Numbered from the stretch's first letter, positions 9,465 through 18,631 are shown. The stretch is DNA of 64,000 nt from Chitinophaga sp. E66 (GCA_019285755.1 CP079103.1:4931001-4995000), one strand, 5' to 3'. Notes: a model not told the origin generated them from the sequence alone. Translations and numbers: made by a program.

Positions 9465-11622
9465 ATGTCAATACGTTTTTTCGCCCTGCTCCTGGTTTCC
9501 CTAGCTGTCCACCTGACGACCCGCGCCCAGACGCCCGTCGTCTTCCGCGACAGCGCCCGGCTCCTGCAGGTAGGCGAATTCCTGGACCTCTATATCGACA
9601 GCTCCAACACCCTCACCATCGACCAGGTGCGGCATCAGGACTTCAAGCCCTCCGGCGCCAAAGTCCCCAACCTCCAGATCACGCCCTTCACATCATGGGC
9701 ACGTATACACGTCACCAACGAAACGCCCCTCTCCCGCCTCCTTCTCGAAGTCGAATACCCGACCATTGATGAGATATCGCTCTACGAAGTGCTCCCCGGC
9801 GGCGGATACAAAGCTACCGACCTCGGGCAGTTCCAGCCTTACAAGAACCGCCCCGTCAATCATCAGAATTACATCTTCCCCTCGATATCCCACAAGGCAA
9901 GACCCGCGAATATTACCTGCGGATCCGCGCCGGCGAACAGGCCCAGCTGCCCATGTACCTCGGCGCTGAATCTACCCTCTTCGCCAAGAATACCGAACGT
10001 AACTTCATCTTCGGGCTCTACGCCGGCATCATCCTCGTGATGGCGCTGTACAACTTCTTCATCTGGCTAACCGTGCGTGACAACAGCTACATCGTGTACG
10101 TAAGCTACATCATTTGCGTAGGCCTCACCCAGGCGTCTCAGCAGGGTTACACTTTCCGGTTCCTCTGGCCAGACAGTCCATGGCTGGCCCAGCACGATAC
10201 ATTGCTAATTCCGGTCTTCAACGGGATCACGGCGGCGCTGTTCATCCAGATGTTCCTCCACACCCGTGAAAAGTACAAACTGGGGCATAAACTCCTCACC
10301 GGCGTGGTGGTCGCCTATACGCTGGCGCTCATCCCGACCTTCATGAGCAACCACTTCGTGGCCAATATGATGACCCAGATCATCGCCATGACCGCTTCCA
10401 TCCTGGCCATCTTCGTTGGTTTCAAGGTATGGCGGAAAGGGTATGGCCCGGCGGCCTACTTCCTCGTGGCCTGGAGCATCTTCCTGGCCAGCGTGTGTAT
10501 TTTCGTGTTGCGGAATTTCAATATCCTGCCCTATAACGACTTTACCTACTATGCCCTGCAGGTAGGCTCTGCGGCGGAAGTAACCCTGCTTTCTTTCGCA
10601 CTGGCCAACAAGATCAATATCTACCGGAAGGAGAAGGAGGAATCCAGGCCGTGGCGCTCCGCATCTCGCAGGAAAACGAGCAGCTGGTACGCGAACAGAA
10701 CGTGATATTGGAAGCCAAGGTAGCAGAGCGCACCGAGGCCCTTCAGACTTCCAACGGGGAGCTTAACAAGGCCCTCACCAACCTGAAAAACGCCCAGACC
10801 CAGCTGGTGGAAGCGGAGAAAATGGCCTCCCTCGGTCAGCTCACCGCCGGCATCGCCCACGAGATCAACAATCCGATCAACTTCGTTACCTCCAATATCA
10901 AACCCCTGAAGCTCGATGTGGAGGATATACGGTCACTGCTGCGCAAGTACGAAACCATCCGGCCTACCGAAGACGTGGCCGGACAGCTGGCGGAAATCGA
11001 GCGGTACCGGCAGCAGATCGATATCGGGTACCTCCATGAGGAGATCGACACCCTCATCAAAGGGATCGAAGACGGCGCCAACCGTACCGCCGAGATCGTG
11101 AAAGGCCTCCGCACCTTCAGCCGCCTCGACGAAAGCGACCTTAAATTCGTAGACATCCATGAGGGCCTCAATTCCACCATGGTACTGCTTCGCAATAATA
11201 TCCCCAAGAACGTGACGGTGCATTACGATTACGGCGAACTGCCCAAGATCGAATGCTTCGCCGGCAAGCTCAACCAGGTATTCCTCAACATCATCAACAA
11301 CGCCCTCAACGCCATCAAATCCAAACCCGATCAGGGCGACGAGCGGCTGACGATCAAGACGCGCCTGGAAGCGGATAAAATGGTGAGCATCAGCATCAGG
11401 GATTCCGGCGTGGGCATGTCGGATAAAGTGAAGGAGAAAATATTCGAGCCGTTCTTCACCACCAAAGACGTGGGAGAAGGCACCGGCCTCGGGCTGTCTA
11501 TCGTATTCAGTATTATCGAGAAGCACCACGGGAGGATCGTGGTGAATTCCGAACCCGGCAACGGAGCGGAATTTATCATATATTTACCCCAGAATGTGCC
11601 TATCGCCCAGAGTCATGCGTAA
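9465..11622 (+). CDS. 7TMR-DISM sensor histidine kinase, two frameshifts
   Basis: Membrane sensor of about 720 residues. It has a signal peptide (MSIRFFALLLVSLAVHLTTRAQ), a periplasmic 7TMR-DISMED2 beta domain, seven membrane segments from NFIFGLYAGIILVMALYNFFIWL onward, a coiled coil, and a HisKA domain with the phospho-acceptor box AEKMASLGQLTAGIAHEINNPINF. The HATPase domain shows N-box QVFLNIINNALNAI, G1 IRDSGVGM, F-box EPFFTTKDVGEGTGLGLSIV. Frames break near 9883 (TTCCCCTC short of one C) and near 10645. Two response-regulator genes follow directly, so this is the sensor of a three-gene signalling unit. Confidence 0.9.
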
Positions 11623-11644
11623 ATAAAAGTCGAAAAAACCCTAC

Positions 11645-12740
11645 ATGAAAAATAACCGTATCAGGATATTGTACATCGACGACGAGGTACATAACCTAAA
11701 TGCATTCCGCGCGAATTTTCGCAGAACGTACGAGATATATACCGCAAGTTCTGCCGCCGAAGGTATGCAGGTACTGAAGGGCATCGAGGTCCATATCATC
11801 ATAGCCGACCAGAAGATGCCTACTACTACCGGGGTAGAATTTTTCAACGAGATCAAGGACGTGCTCCCCGACCCCATCCGCATCCTGCTCACCGGCTATA
11901 CCGATGTGGAGGATATCATCGACGCCATCAACAAGGGCCACATCTTCTCCTACATCAAAAAACCCTGGGACGAGCACGAGCTGTTCAAGACCATCAACAA
12001 CGCTTACGAAATATATTCCGCCCGCAAGCAGCTGAAGGAAAAGGTGCTGGAACTGGAAAAGACCAACGACGAGCTTAACCGGTTCATCTATTCCACCTCG
12101 CACGACCTCCGCGCGCCGCTCATGAGCGTGCAGGGCATCATCAACCTCAGCCGGCTCGATAATACCATGACCGACCCGCAGGGGTACATGGGGATGATCG
12201 AGGTGTGCATCACGCGGCTGGACAGCTTTATCCAGAAGATCATCGAGTACTACCGGAACTCGCGGCTGGACCTGGAATATGAGAAAATCGATTTTGAGGC
12301 ATTGATGAGCGATTGAATCGATACGTTCAAACATCAGAATACGACGATTAATTTCAAGGTAAATGTGGACCAGCCGGTGCCCTTTAAGGGGATTTCTTCC
12401 GTATCAGCGTTATCCTGAACAATCTGATCAGCAATGCCGTTAAATATCAGAAGCCGGACGAAACCTACCCGCAGGTGACGCTTTCGGTGAAAGTGGAACC
12501 GCATAAAGCGACGATCAGGATAGAAGACAACGGAATCGGCATCCTCAGCGAGCACCTGAGCAACATTTTCAAGATGTTCTTCCGCTCCAAGAACAACAAC
12601 AAGCCCGGAAGCGGTATTGGCCTGTATATTGTAAAAGAAGCCCTGAATAAGATAGGGGCACCATCGGCGTAGACTCCCGTTATGGAGAGGGCACGCAATT
12701 TGAAATTACCATTCCGAACAGAAATGAATTCGATACCTGA
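11645..12740 (+). CDS. Response regulator-histidine kinase fusion, internal stop and two frameshifts
   Basis: N-terminal receiver domain (RILYIDDEVHNL, phospho-acceptor in IIIADQKMP, LLTGYTDVEDIIDAINKGHIFSYIKKPW), then a coiled coil and a HisKA domain with IYSTSHDLRAPLMSVQGIINLS. After LEYEKIDFEALMSD there is an in-frame TGA at 12314-12316, a substitution-type change. The frame then stays open (IDTFKHQNTTINFKVNV) until G4 runs near 12392 and 12655, each short of one G. The HATPase part reads ISNAVKYQKPDETYPQ, IEDNGIGI, GSGIGLYIVKEAL to the stop at 12740. About 365 residues. It overlaps the next gene by 17 bp. Confidence 0.82.
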
Positions 12741-13141
12741 TCTGCGCGTAATATTAATCGACGATAACGACATCGATCTGCTACTGCATGAACGGCTTAT
12801 ATCCATTCAGCAGATCAGCCGGACGATCCTGTCTTTCAGCAATGCCAATAAAGCGCTGGAATTCCTGTCCAGCAACATTACCCTGCCGCACATCCCCCTA
12901 CCGTCATCCTCCTCGATATCCAGATGCCGGAAATGGACGGGTTCGAATTCCTCCGTTCGTTCGATTCCTACCCGCAAAAGATCAAGAACCAGTGCTATAT
13001 CATCATGGTTTCCTCCTCCTGGATTTCGGTGATATTTCCCGCACCAACGCCAACCCCATGGTGATCCGCCTGCTCAAAAAACCGCTGCAGCCCAAAGAAC
13101 TGAAAGACGTCATCGAGGGCATCTTCCGCGACCAGTACTAA
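12724..13141 (+). CDS. Single-domain response regulator (CheY-like), two frameshifts
   Basis: Receiver domain of about 140 residues with no output domain. It starts MNSIPDLRVILIDDNDIDLLLHERLI, carries the phosphorylated aspartate in TVILLDIQMPEMDGFEFLRSF, the Ser in YIIMVSS and the Lys in IRLLKKPLQPKELK. The frame breaks at the C5 run near 12898 (needs C6) and near 13020 (TCCTGG needs TCCCTGG). Its start overlaps the end of the upstream fusion kinase, implying translational coupling. It is the last gene of the 7TMR-DISM unit. Confidence 0.85.
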
Positions 13142-13142
13142 T

Positions 13143-13175
13143 AAAAAAGGCTTCTTCATACGAGATGAAGAAGCC
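13143..13175 (-). terminator. Terminator at the end of htrA (also serving the converging gene)
   Basis: GGCTTCTTCAT (13149-13159) pairs perfectly with ATGAAGAAGCC (13165-13175). On the minus strand the stem is followed by T6. It lies between the converging response regulator gene and htrA, and begins immediately after the regulator stop codon. Confidence 0.85.
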
Positions 13176-13231
13176 ATATATGTTCCCGGGCTTTCGGGCC
13201 CGGAAAACGGACCCCTGGTTACAATTCCTTT

Positions 13232-14721
13232 TTAGTTTTCGTTGATACCGTAATAATACGTCTTTCCACTGCCGGGATACGTCCCTTCTATCTGGTAATT
13301 ACCGTTCTGACGCGCCAGGGCCGCTTTCAGTTCTTCTACCGAACGAACGGGGATACCGCCCACCCGGGTAATTACAAATCCTTCCTTCATGTTCGTCTGC
13401 TCATCGAGCAGGCCGCCATCTTCGATGGACTGCACCTGAACGCCACCTGAAACGCCTAACCGGGCGGCATCCTGACGGGAGAGGGCTGCAAAGTCAGCTC
13501 CCAGTGCGCTCACCGAACTGCCGTTGCCTGCAGTCATATTGCCGAGCTTGCCTTTTAATGTAGCTTCTACTTTCGTGGCGGAGCCGTTGCGCTGAAGCGT
13601 CAGCGCTACCTTGTCGCCGGGTTTGAGCCGCGCGATCTGTTCTGAAAGTTCGGAGCCGGAATGTACCGCGCTGCCGTTCACTTCCGTGATCACGTCTCCT
13701 TTCTGCACGCCGGCCGCTGCCGCGGCGCCCGCAGGGTCAGTACCCATCACGTATACGCCGTCGTTATTGTTGCCGGTGATGCCCAGTTCTTTTTCTGCGC
13801 TTCGTCGAGGTGCTCGGGCGCCATAGAAATGCCCAGGTAACCGCGCTGCACGCTGCCGAACTGTTTGATGTCGTTGATAACCTTCTTCATCAGGTTGGAG
13901 GGGATAGAATAGGCATACCCTGCATAGGCGCCCGTGGGCGATGCGATGGCAGAGTTGATACCGATCAGTTCCCCGTTGGTGTTTACCAGCGCGCCGCCGC
14001 TGCTGCCGGGGTTCACCGCCGCGTCCGTCTGCAGGAAGGCTTCCACGGGAGCGGAGCCCTGGCGGTTGATGCCGATGCTGCGGGATTTAGCGGAGATGAT
14101 GCCCTGGGTCACGGTAACGTCGAGGTTGAGGGGATAGCCGATGGCCAGCACCCATTGCCCAAGCCGTACATCGTCGGAGTTACCGACCGGGATGGCGGGC
14201 AGGTTGGTAGCGTCGATCTTAATGAGCGCCAGGTCCGTGTTGGGATCGGTGCCCACTACTTTCGCTACGTAGTTTTTGCGGTCGGTCAGCGTTACGGTAA
14301 CGTCCGTTGCGCCGTCTACCACGTGGTTATTGGTGACGATAAAGCCGTCCGGGCTGATGATGACGCCCGAGCCGGAGGCTTTCTGGTCGGGACGGTTGAA
14401 CTGCCTGCGCGGGCCGCCCTCGCCGAAGAAGCGTTGGAAGATATCGTCCTCCATCCCGCCAAACTGGTCGGATTGCGCGACCTGTTTACTTTTTACGACG
14501 GTGCGGATATGCACGACGGAGGGTACGGCGTTCCCTGCCGCTTTTTCAAAATCAGTGGGCTGGGCCGAAGCCGGGCCTGAATAAGCTGTTTGAATCAGGG
14601 GTTGGGGACTTCCGAAACCGATACCATCCGAAATCCTGCCGGCTTTGCCGCTAAGGGCGAATCCGCCGGCTACGACGGCACCTCCGATGAGGAGACCTGC
14701 AATGAGTTTCTTGTTGATCAT
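13232..14721 (-). CDS. htrA: HtrA/DegP-type serine protease with two PDZ domains, one frameshift
   Basis: Periplasmic quality-control protease of about 497 residues. It has an N-terminal membrane/signal segment (MINKKLIAGLLIGGAVVAGGFAL), a trypsin-like domain with His in FIVTNNHVVDGA, Asp in TDLALIKI and Ser in AAVNPGSSGGALVNTNGELIGI, then PDZ1 (AAAAGVQKGDVITEVNG) and a shorter PDZ2 (MKEGFVITRVGGIPVRSVEELKAAL). The frame breaks near 13790: AAAAAGAACTGG should read KELGITG with one more G. The start at 14721 is preferred over an in-frame ATG at 14760 because the latter would place the operator repeats inside the gene. It follows the response-regulator/kinase pair on the same strand. Confidence 0.93.
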
Positions 14722-14723
14722 AG

Positions 14724-14779
14724 TATTCAGAATTTTTATAGCGTAAAACTGCCATGGCATTCTGAATACTTTCTGAATA
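14724..14779 (-). promoter_or_regulatory. Operator-like repeats upstream of htrA
   Basis: TTCTGAATA occurs at 14760-14768 and again at 14771-14779, an 11-bp spacing typical of OmpR-family response-regulator sites. The same 9-mer in the opposite orientation (TATTCAGAA) lies at 14724-14732, directly before the htrA start codon. Binding by the regulator encoded at 16051-16728 is an inference from position and spacing. Confidence 0.6.
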
Positions 14780-14798
14780 TCGGGAAGCGAAGGGGATT

Positions 14799-16031
14799 TT
14801 AACGTTTCATTATCACCTGGAAGTTATGCAGGCCTTTCTCCCAGCTATACTTTACCTCGAACCCATACAGGTCACAGATCTTTCTGACGATCTCCAGCCC
14901 AAGCCCCATCGAATCGGCGTCTTTGCTGTTCTTGGCGAAGCGCTGGAAGATGCGGTCTTCCTGCAGGGGATATGCCTGCCCTGTATTGCTGACCGTCAGG
15001 GCGCCGTTGGCCCCTTTACCACGATCTTCCCGCCGGGCAGGTTGTGCCTGATCGCGTTGGAAAGCAGGTTGCCCAGCAGCACTTCCAGCAGATTGGGGCT
15101 CATGTTCACCCATAATTCATCCAGCCAGTCTTCTTCCACGCTCAGGCCCTTCTGCCCGATCTGGGGCTCATATTGGGCCAGCAGGTGACGGGCGGTGTTG
15201 CGGACGGATACATCCGCCGTATCAGGAAACTGGCCGTTCTGGATGCGTGTCAGCAGCAGCAGCCCTTTGTTCAGCCGCGTCATCCGGTGACTGGCATCCG
15301 CCAGGTCGTTGATGAGCATAGCCTGTTCTTCCGACAGCGGCATGGTCTGCATGAGCATTTCCAGCTTGCCCTGGAACACGGCGAGGGGCGTGCGCAATTC
15401 ATGGGAGGCGTTTTCCGCGAATTCTTTCTGGGAGAGATAGGATTGACGGCTCCTTTCCGCCAGCTGCTCCACCGCGGTATTCAGCTCTTCGAATTCGGAA
15501 ATGCCTGATGGCGCCAGGGCCAGCGGAGCGGGATCGTCTACCTTATATGCCCGCAACTTGCGGAGCGTCTGGTAAAAAGGTTTCCAGATCCTCCGGGCGA
15601 GAGATTGATTGATGAGCAACAGCCCCGTCAGCAACAGGATCAGCAAGACCGACTGCAAAATAATGATGCTGCCGATAAGCCGCTGGTGGTCTTGCAAGGA
15701 TGATTTGATCTGCAACTTATACGTTTCCTGGTTGATCACCAGGTACGAAGTGAGCAGGCGATACCGGTCTGCCGTATACAGGGAATCGCCGGCCGGCTTG
15801 CGGGGCGCCTTTTCCAGCGTGACGCCGTCTTCCAGCCGGGGCTGCGGCCCGCCGGGGCGGATCTCCATGACCCGCAGCCGCGGGACGAGCTGGGTCTTGG
15901 TGGCCACGAGGCTGGCGTCGATGTTGGATCACGATGCGTTGCAGCACGTAATAAAATACCGGGATAGCCACCATGAGGAGCACGATGGATAACCAGAAAT
16001 AATATTGCAGGGTCTTGTTAAGCAGCTTCAT
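14799..16031 (-). CDS. Sensor histidine kinase, two frameshifts
   Basis: About 411 residues. Membrane segment 1 lies in MKLLNKTLQYYFWLSIVLLMVAIPVFYYVLQRIV, then a periplasmic sensor domain, membrane segment 2 (IGSIIILQSVLLILLLTGLLLINQSL) and a HAMP-like linker. The HisKA box is QKEFAENASHELRTPLAVFQGKLEML, the HATPase has LLGNLLSNAIRHNLPGG and MGLGLEIVRKICDLYGFEV. Breaks occur near 15930 and near 15010 (AAAGGGGCC needs G5). It starts 19 bp after the response regulator at 16051 and is closely similar in plan to the kinase at 55916-57238. Confidence 0.9.
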
Positions 16032-16050
16032 CGGTGATCTGTTTTACTTG

Positions 16051-16728
16051 TCAGGGCGCTTCCAGCTTGTAGCCCATGCCATAGACGGCTTTGATGTGAT
16101 CCGTCCAGCCGGCCTGGATGAGTTTCTTCTTCAGGTTCTTCATATGGGCGTAAATGAAGTCGTAGTTATCGAACAGTCCTTCCCCGTCGCCAGAAAGATG
16201 TTCCGCAATGGCGTGTTTGGACACTACGCGGTTGCGGTTGGTGAGCAGGTAAAGGAGCAGGTCGTATTCGGAGCGGGTGAGGTCGGCCGGTTGTTGGTTG
16301 ACGCGGACGGTCCGGGCGGCGGTGTCTATCGTTAACCCGGCAGCTTCCAGGATGGAGGAACCGGAGAACCGCCTGCGGCGGATGACGGCGGCGATGCGCG
16401 CGCTGAGCTCTGAGAGGTGAAATGGTTTGACAAGGTAATCGTCTGCCCCCAGCTGCAGGCCATGGATGCGGTCTTCTATGCCGTCGCGGGCGGAGATGAT
16501 GATCACGCCATCGGTTTTATTGTTTTCGCGGAGGGCTTTGAGGACGTGGAGGCCGTTGCCATCGGGCAGGGAGATATCGAGGAGGATGCAATCGTAGTCG
16601 AACGACTCGATGCGTTGCAGGGCGGAATGTTTATCGGCGACCAGCTCGCAGGTGTATGCTTCCGCCTGGAGGTAATCGGCGATACTTTGGCCGAGGGCTT
16701 TTTCGTCTTCGATAATGAGGATCTTCAT
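16051..16728 (-). CDS. OmpR-family response regulator
   Basis: Intact 225-residue DNA-binding regulator. The receiver domain has the acidic pair in MKILIIEDEKALG, phospho-Asp in CILLDISLPDGNGL, Ser in VIIISARDG and Lys in DDYLVKPFHLSELSARI. The winged-helix domain contains LTRSEYDLLLYLLTNRNRVVSKHAIAEHL and ends KAVYGMGYKLEAP. It leads an apparent unit regulator, kinase, htrA, so an envelope-stress role like that of CpxRA is a reasonable inference. Confidence 0.95.
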   Translation of the reverse strand: MKILIIEDEKALGQSIADYLQAEAYTCELVADKHSALQRIESFDYDCILLDISLPDGNGLHVLKALRENNKTDGVIIISARDGIEDRIHGLQLGADDYLVKPFHLSELSARIAAVIRRRRFSGSSILEAAGLTIDTAARTVRVNQQPADLTRSEYDLLLYLLTNRNRVVSKHAIAEHLSGDGEGLFDNYDFIYAHMKNLKKKLIQAGWTDHIKAVYGMGYKLEAP

Positions 16729-16765
16729 AATTCCGGTATGAAAATACGGAAATAGCGGATGGAAA

Positions 16766-16792
16766 TAAAAAGCCCCGCGGCTGCGGGGCTTT
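16766..16792 (-). terminator. Terminator of the DUF805 gene
   Basis: AAGCCCCGC and GCGGGGCTT form a perfect stem between 16770 and 16792, followed on the minus strand by a T run (16766-16771). It separates DUF805 from the regulator gene downstream on the same strand. Confidence 0.85.
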
Positions 16793-16812
16793 ATGAGAAT
16801 AATATGTGCTTA

Positions 16813-17184
16813 TTATTTCGCTTCTTTTTCAAAATCAAAGCGGGGATCTGCTTCTCCATAAGGATCAGGACCATATTCATTGTCCCCTTTGTCGCCCTCA
16901 GTGAGTGCCAGGATCAGGTTGTAGATCGGGATGAGGATGAACCAACCGCTTTTGTTCACATCATGCATACGGCGAACGGATACGGCGATACCCGGGATAA
17001 GGAGCCCAAGCCCGATCACCAAATTAATCACGGAAGCGGCAGTGGGACTAATCATGCTTACGATAAGCACAGAGCCCCAGGAAATCAGAATGTTGAAAAG
17101 GAAGAAGTACCAATATTCTGCTCTGCTGGCGCGGCCTTTAAAATCCGCGAATTTTTGGAGTGCGGTAGTTACGTGTTTAATCAT
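16813..17184 (-). CDS. DUF805 family inner-membrane protein
   Basis: Intact 123-residue protein with the DUF805 signature: FKGRASRAEYWYFFLFNILISW at the start, three to four membrane segments, and SVRRMHDVNKSGWFILIPIYNLILALTEGDKGDNEYGPDPYG near the end. The family is common in bacterial membranes and its function is unknown. It has its own terminator and stands between the regulator gene and tRNA-Ala. Confidence 0.93.
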   Translation of the reverse strand: MIKHVTTALQKFADFKGRASRAEYWYFFLFNILISWGSVLIVSMISPTAASVINLVIGLGLLIPGIAVSVRRMHDVNKSGWFILIPIYNLILALTEGDKGDNEYGPDPYGEADPRFDFEKEAK

Positions 17185-17341
17185 AGATAAGGTGGTTTAA
17201 AATTTCCAACACAATATACATTCATTTATTTTTCATTTGACAATAAGTTCTTGTAAAAGGGAAATAATATCACTGGGGGCATGATTATGGGGATGAAAAT
17301 ATATGAGTGCTTCCGCGCGGGAAAGATTGTGAAACTTTTTT

Positions 17342-17370
17342 TTGAATATTCGAAAAAGCGCCTATTTTTG
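17342..17370 (+). promoter_or_regulatory. Bacteroidota-type promoter of tRNA-Ala
   Basis: TTG at 17342-17344 is followed after exactly 18 bases by TATTTTTG at 17363-17370, matching TTG-N-TAnnTTTG. The tRNA starts 17 bases downstream, so a transcript start near 17376 is expected. Spacing and box are identical to those before rpoD. Confidence 0.8.
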
Positions 17371-17386
17371 CACTCCATTCACGCAA

Positions 17387-17460
<74 letters not shown>

Positions 17461-17471
17461 GGAAAAAGTCA

Positions 17472-17504
17472 AAGTCTTTCAGTATAACTGGAAGACTTTT
17501 TCTT
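17472..17504 (+). terminator. Terminator directly after tRNA-Ala, copied in the repeats
   Basis: AAGTCTTTCAGT (17472-17483) pairs with ACTGGAAGACTT (17487-17498) around ATA, with one G-U pair, followed by a T run. This hairpin ends the tRNA transcript. It is repeated after each of the first five partial tRNA copies downstream. Confidence 0.85.
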
Positions 17505-17506
17505 TG

Positions 17507-18127
17507 CGCTCAACTTTAGAGCGTCCCGAAAGCTTTCGGGAAGGTCAGGGTTCGACTCCCTATCCTCCACCAGGAAAAGTCAAAGTCTTTCAGTATAACT
17601 GGAAGACTTTTTCTTTGCGCTCAACTTTAGAGCGTCCCGAAAGCTTTCGGGAAGGTCAGGGGTTCGACTCCCTATCCTCCACCAGGAAAAGTCAAAGTCT
17701 TTCAGTATAACTGGAAGACTTTTTCTTTGCGCTCAACTTTAGAGCGTCCCGAAAGCTTTCGGGAAGGTCAGGGTTCGACTCCCTATCCTCCACCAGGAAA
17801 AGTCAAAGTCTTTCAGTATAACTGGAAGACTTTTTCTTGCGCTCAACTTTAGAGCGTCCCGAAAGCTTTCGGGAAGGTCAGGGTTCGACTCCCCTATCCT
17901 CCACCGGGAAAAGTCAAAGTCTTTCAGTATAACTGGAAGACTTTTTCTTGCGCTCAACTTTAGAGCGTCGAAAGCTTTCGGGAAGGTCAGGGTTCGACTC
18001 CCTATCCTCCACCAGGAAAAAGTCAAAGTCTTTCAGTATAACTGGAAGACTTTTTCTTTGCGCTCAACTGTAGAGCGTCCCGAAAGCTTTCGGGAAGGTC
18101 AGGGTTCGACTCCCTATCCTCCACCAG
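17507..18127 (+). repeat. Tandem array of six partial tRNA-Ala copies with terminators
   Basis: The unit recurs with period 109-113 bp; the landmark GTCAGG of the T-arm falls at 17431 (real tRNA), 17544, 17655, 17767, 17877, 17986 and 18098. Each unit has GCTC-AACTTTA-GAGC (D-arm-like), the palindrome TCCCGAAAGCTTTCGGGA where the anticodon arm should be, AGGTC, the T-arm, the 3' acceptor strand with U70 and CCA. After the first five copies the same terminator hairpin follows. No 5' acceptor strand exists, so these cannot be whole tRNAs. Copy five has ACCGGG for ACCAGG; copy six has GTCG for GTCCCG. Confidence 0.93.
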
Positions 18128-18162
18128 GAAAGAGTCTTACAAATATTGTAAGGTTTCTTTGT
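18128..18162 (+). terminator. Hairpin between the sixth tRNA copy and the GIY-YIG gene
   Basis: CTTACAA-ATA-TTGTAAG followed by a T-rich stretch. It replaces the terminator of the earlier units and is the sister of the hairpin after the seventh copy (CTTACA/TGTAAG with T6). The matching pair of hairpins marks the two borders of the nuclease-bearing unit. Confidence 0.7.
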
Positions 18163-18198
18163 TTGAAACCAATTAAGTTGTTTGATTAATCTAAAAAC

Positions 18199-18447
18199 AT
18201 GAAATTCTACGTTTACATTATCTATTCAGAAAGTAAAAATTTATATTACGTTGGCCATACTGAAAACGTTGAAAGAAGACTAATTATTCACAACTCAGGG
18301 AAGAATATATCAACGAAAAGCGGAGCGCCATGGCGGCTTAAGTACACCGAGATATATGAATCGCGAGCATCTGCCTCTAAAAGAGAAACTGAAATTAAGC
18401 GAAAGAAAAGCCGTAAATATATAGAATGGCTCATCAATCTAAATTGA
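18199..18447 (+). CDS. Small GIY-YIG nuclease embedded among tRNA-Ala 3' copies
   Basis: Intact 82-residue single-domain GIY-YIG endonuclease. The two motif tyrosine groups are FYVYIIYS and LYYVGHTENVERRL (with the catalytic Arg), followed by the helix carrying the metal-binding Glu in SASKRETEIKRKKSRKYIEWL. The gene is clearly richer in A and T than its neighbours, a sign of transfer. A partial tRNA-Ala 3' end lies on each side; the downstream copy begins immediately after the stop codon. UvrC-like solo GIY-YIG proteins of this size are known in Bacteroidota, with no settled role. Homing at the tRNA locus is my inference. Confidence 0.9.
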   Translation: MKFYVYIIYSESKNLYYVGHTENVERRLIIHNSGKNISTKSGAPWRLKYTEIYESRASASKRETEIKRKKSRKYIEWLINLN

Positions 18448-18500
18448 AGCGTCGAAAGCTTTCGGGAAGGTCAGGGTTCGACTCCCCTATCCTCCACCAG
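18448..18500 (+). repeat. Seventh tRNA-Ala 3' copy, downstream of the GIY-YIG gene
   Basis: Starts GCGTCGAAAGCTTTCGGGA, then AGGTC, the T-arm with four C, ATCCTCCACCAGG. The D-arm is missing. Its GTCG variant (two C fewer than GTCCCG) is shared only with copy six at 17967-17970, so the two are specially related. Confidence 0.9.
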
Positions 18501-18501
18501 G

Positions 18502-18535
18502 AAAAGTCTTACAGAATTTGTAAGGCTTTTTTATT
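18502..18535 (+). terminator. Terminator after the seventh tRNA copy
   Basis: CTTACA-GAATT-TGTAAG stem followed by GCTTTTTT. It is related to the hairpin at 18128-18162 rather than to the AAGTCTTTCAGT hairpin of the tandem units. Confidence 0.75.
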
Positions 18536-18573
18536 TACTCCGCTTTACATCCCACCTACTAAGAACGCAAGAC

Positions 18574-18604
18574 ATAAAAAGAAGCGCCCCCGACGGGGCG
18601 CTTC
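18574..18604 (-). terminator. Terminator of the first SusC/SusD locus
   Basis: GAAGCGCCCC (18581-18590) pairs with GGGGCGCTTC (18595-18604), with a T run on the minus strand (A5 at 18576-18580). It lies just beyond the stop of the last gene of the minus-strand locus and separates it from the tRNA array. Confidence 0.85.
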
Positions 18605-18631
18605 GTACATCTAATCAAATCAAGATTGCAA

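Noticed and set aside
17739..18026. Minus-strand reading frame across the tRNA-Ala repeats (repeated WRIGSRTLTF and SARKSLPVILKDFDF)
   Set aside because: It is the reverse reading of tRNA T-arms and terminators, open only because the repeat has a multiple-of-three-like length after errors. Similar false proteins are a known annotation artefact at tRNA loci.
17461..18127. CRISPR array
   Set aside because: The repeated unit is about 111 bp with no unique spacers between repeats, and no cas genes are near; it contains tRNA 3' sequence and terminators.
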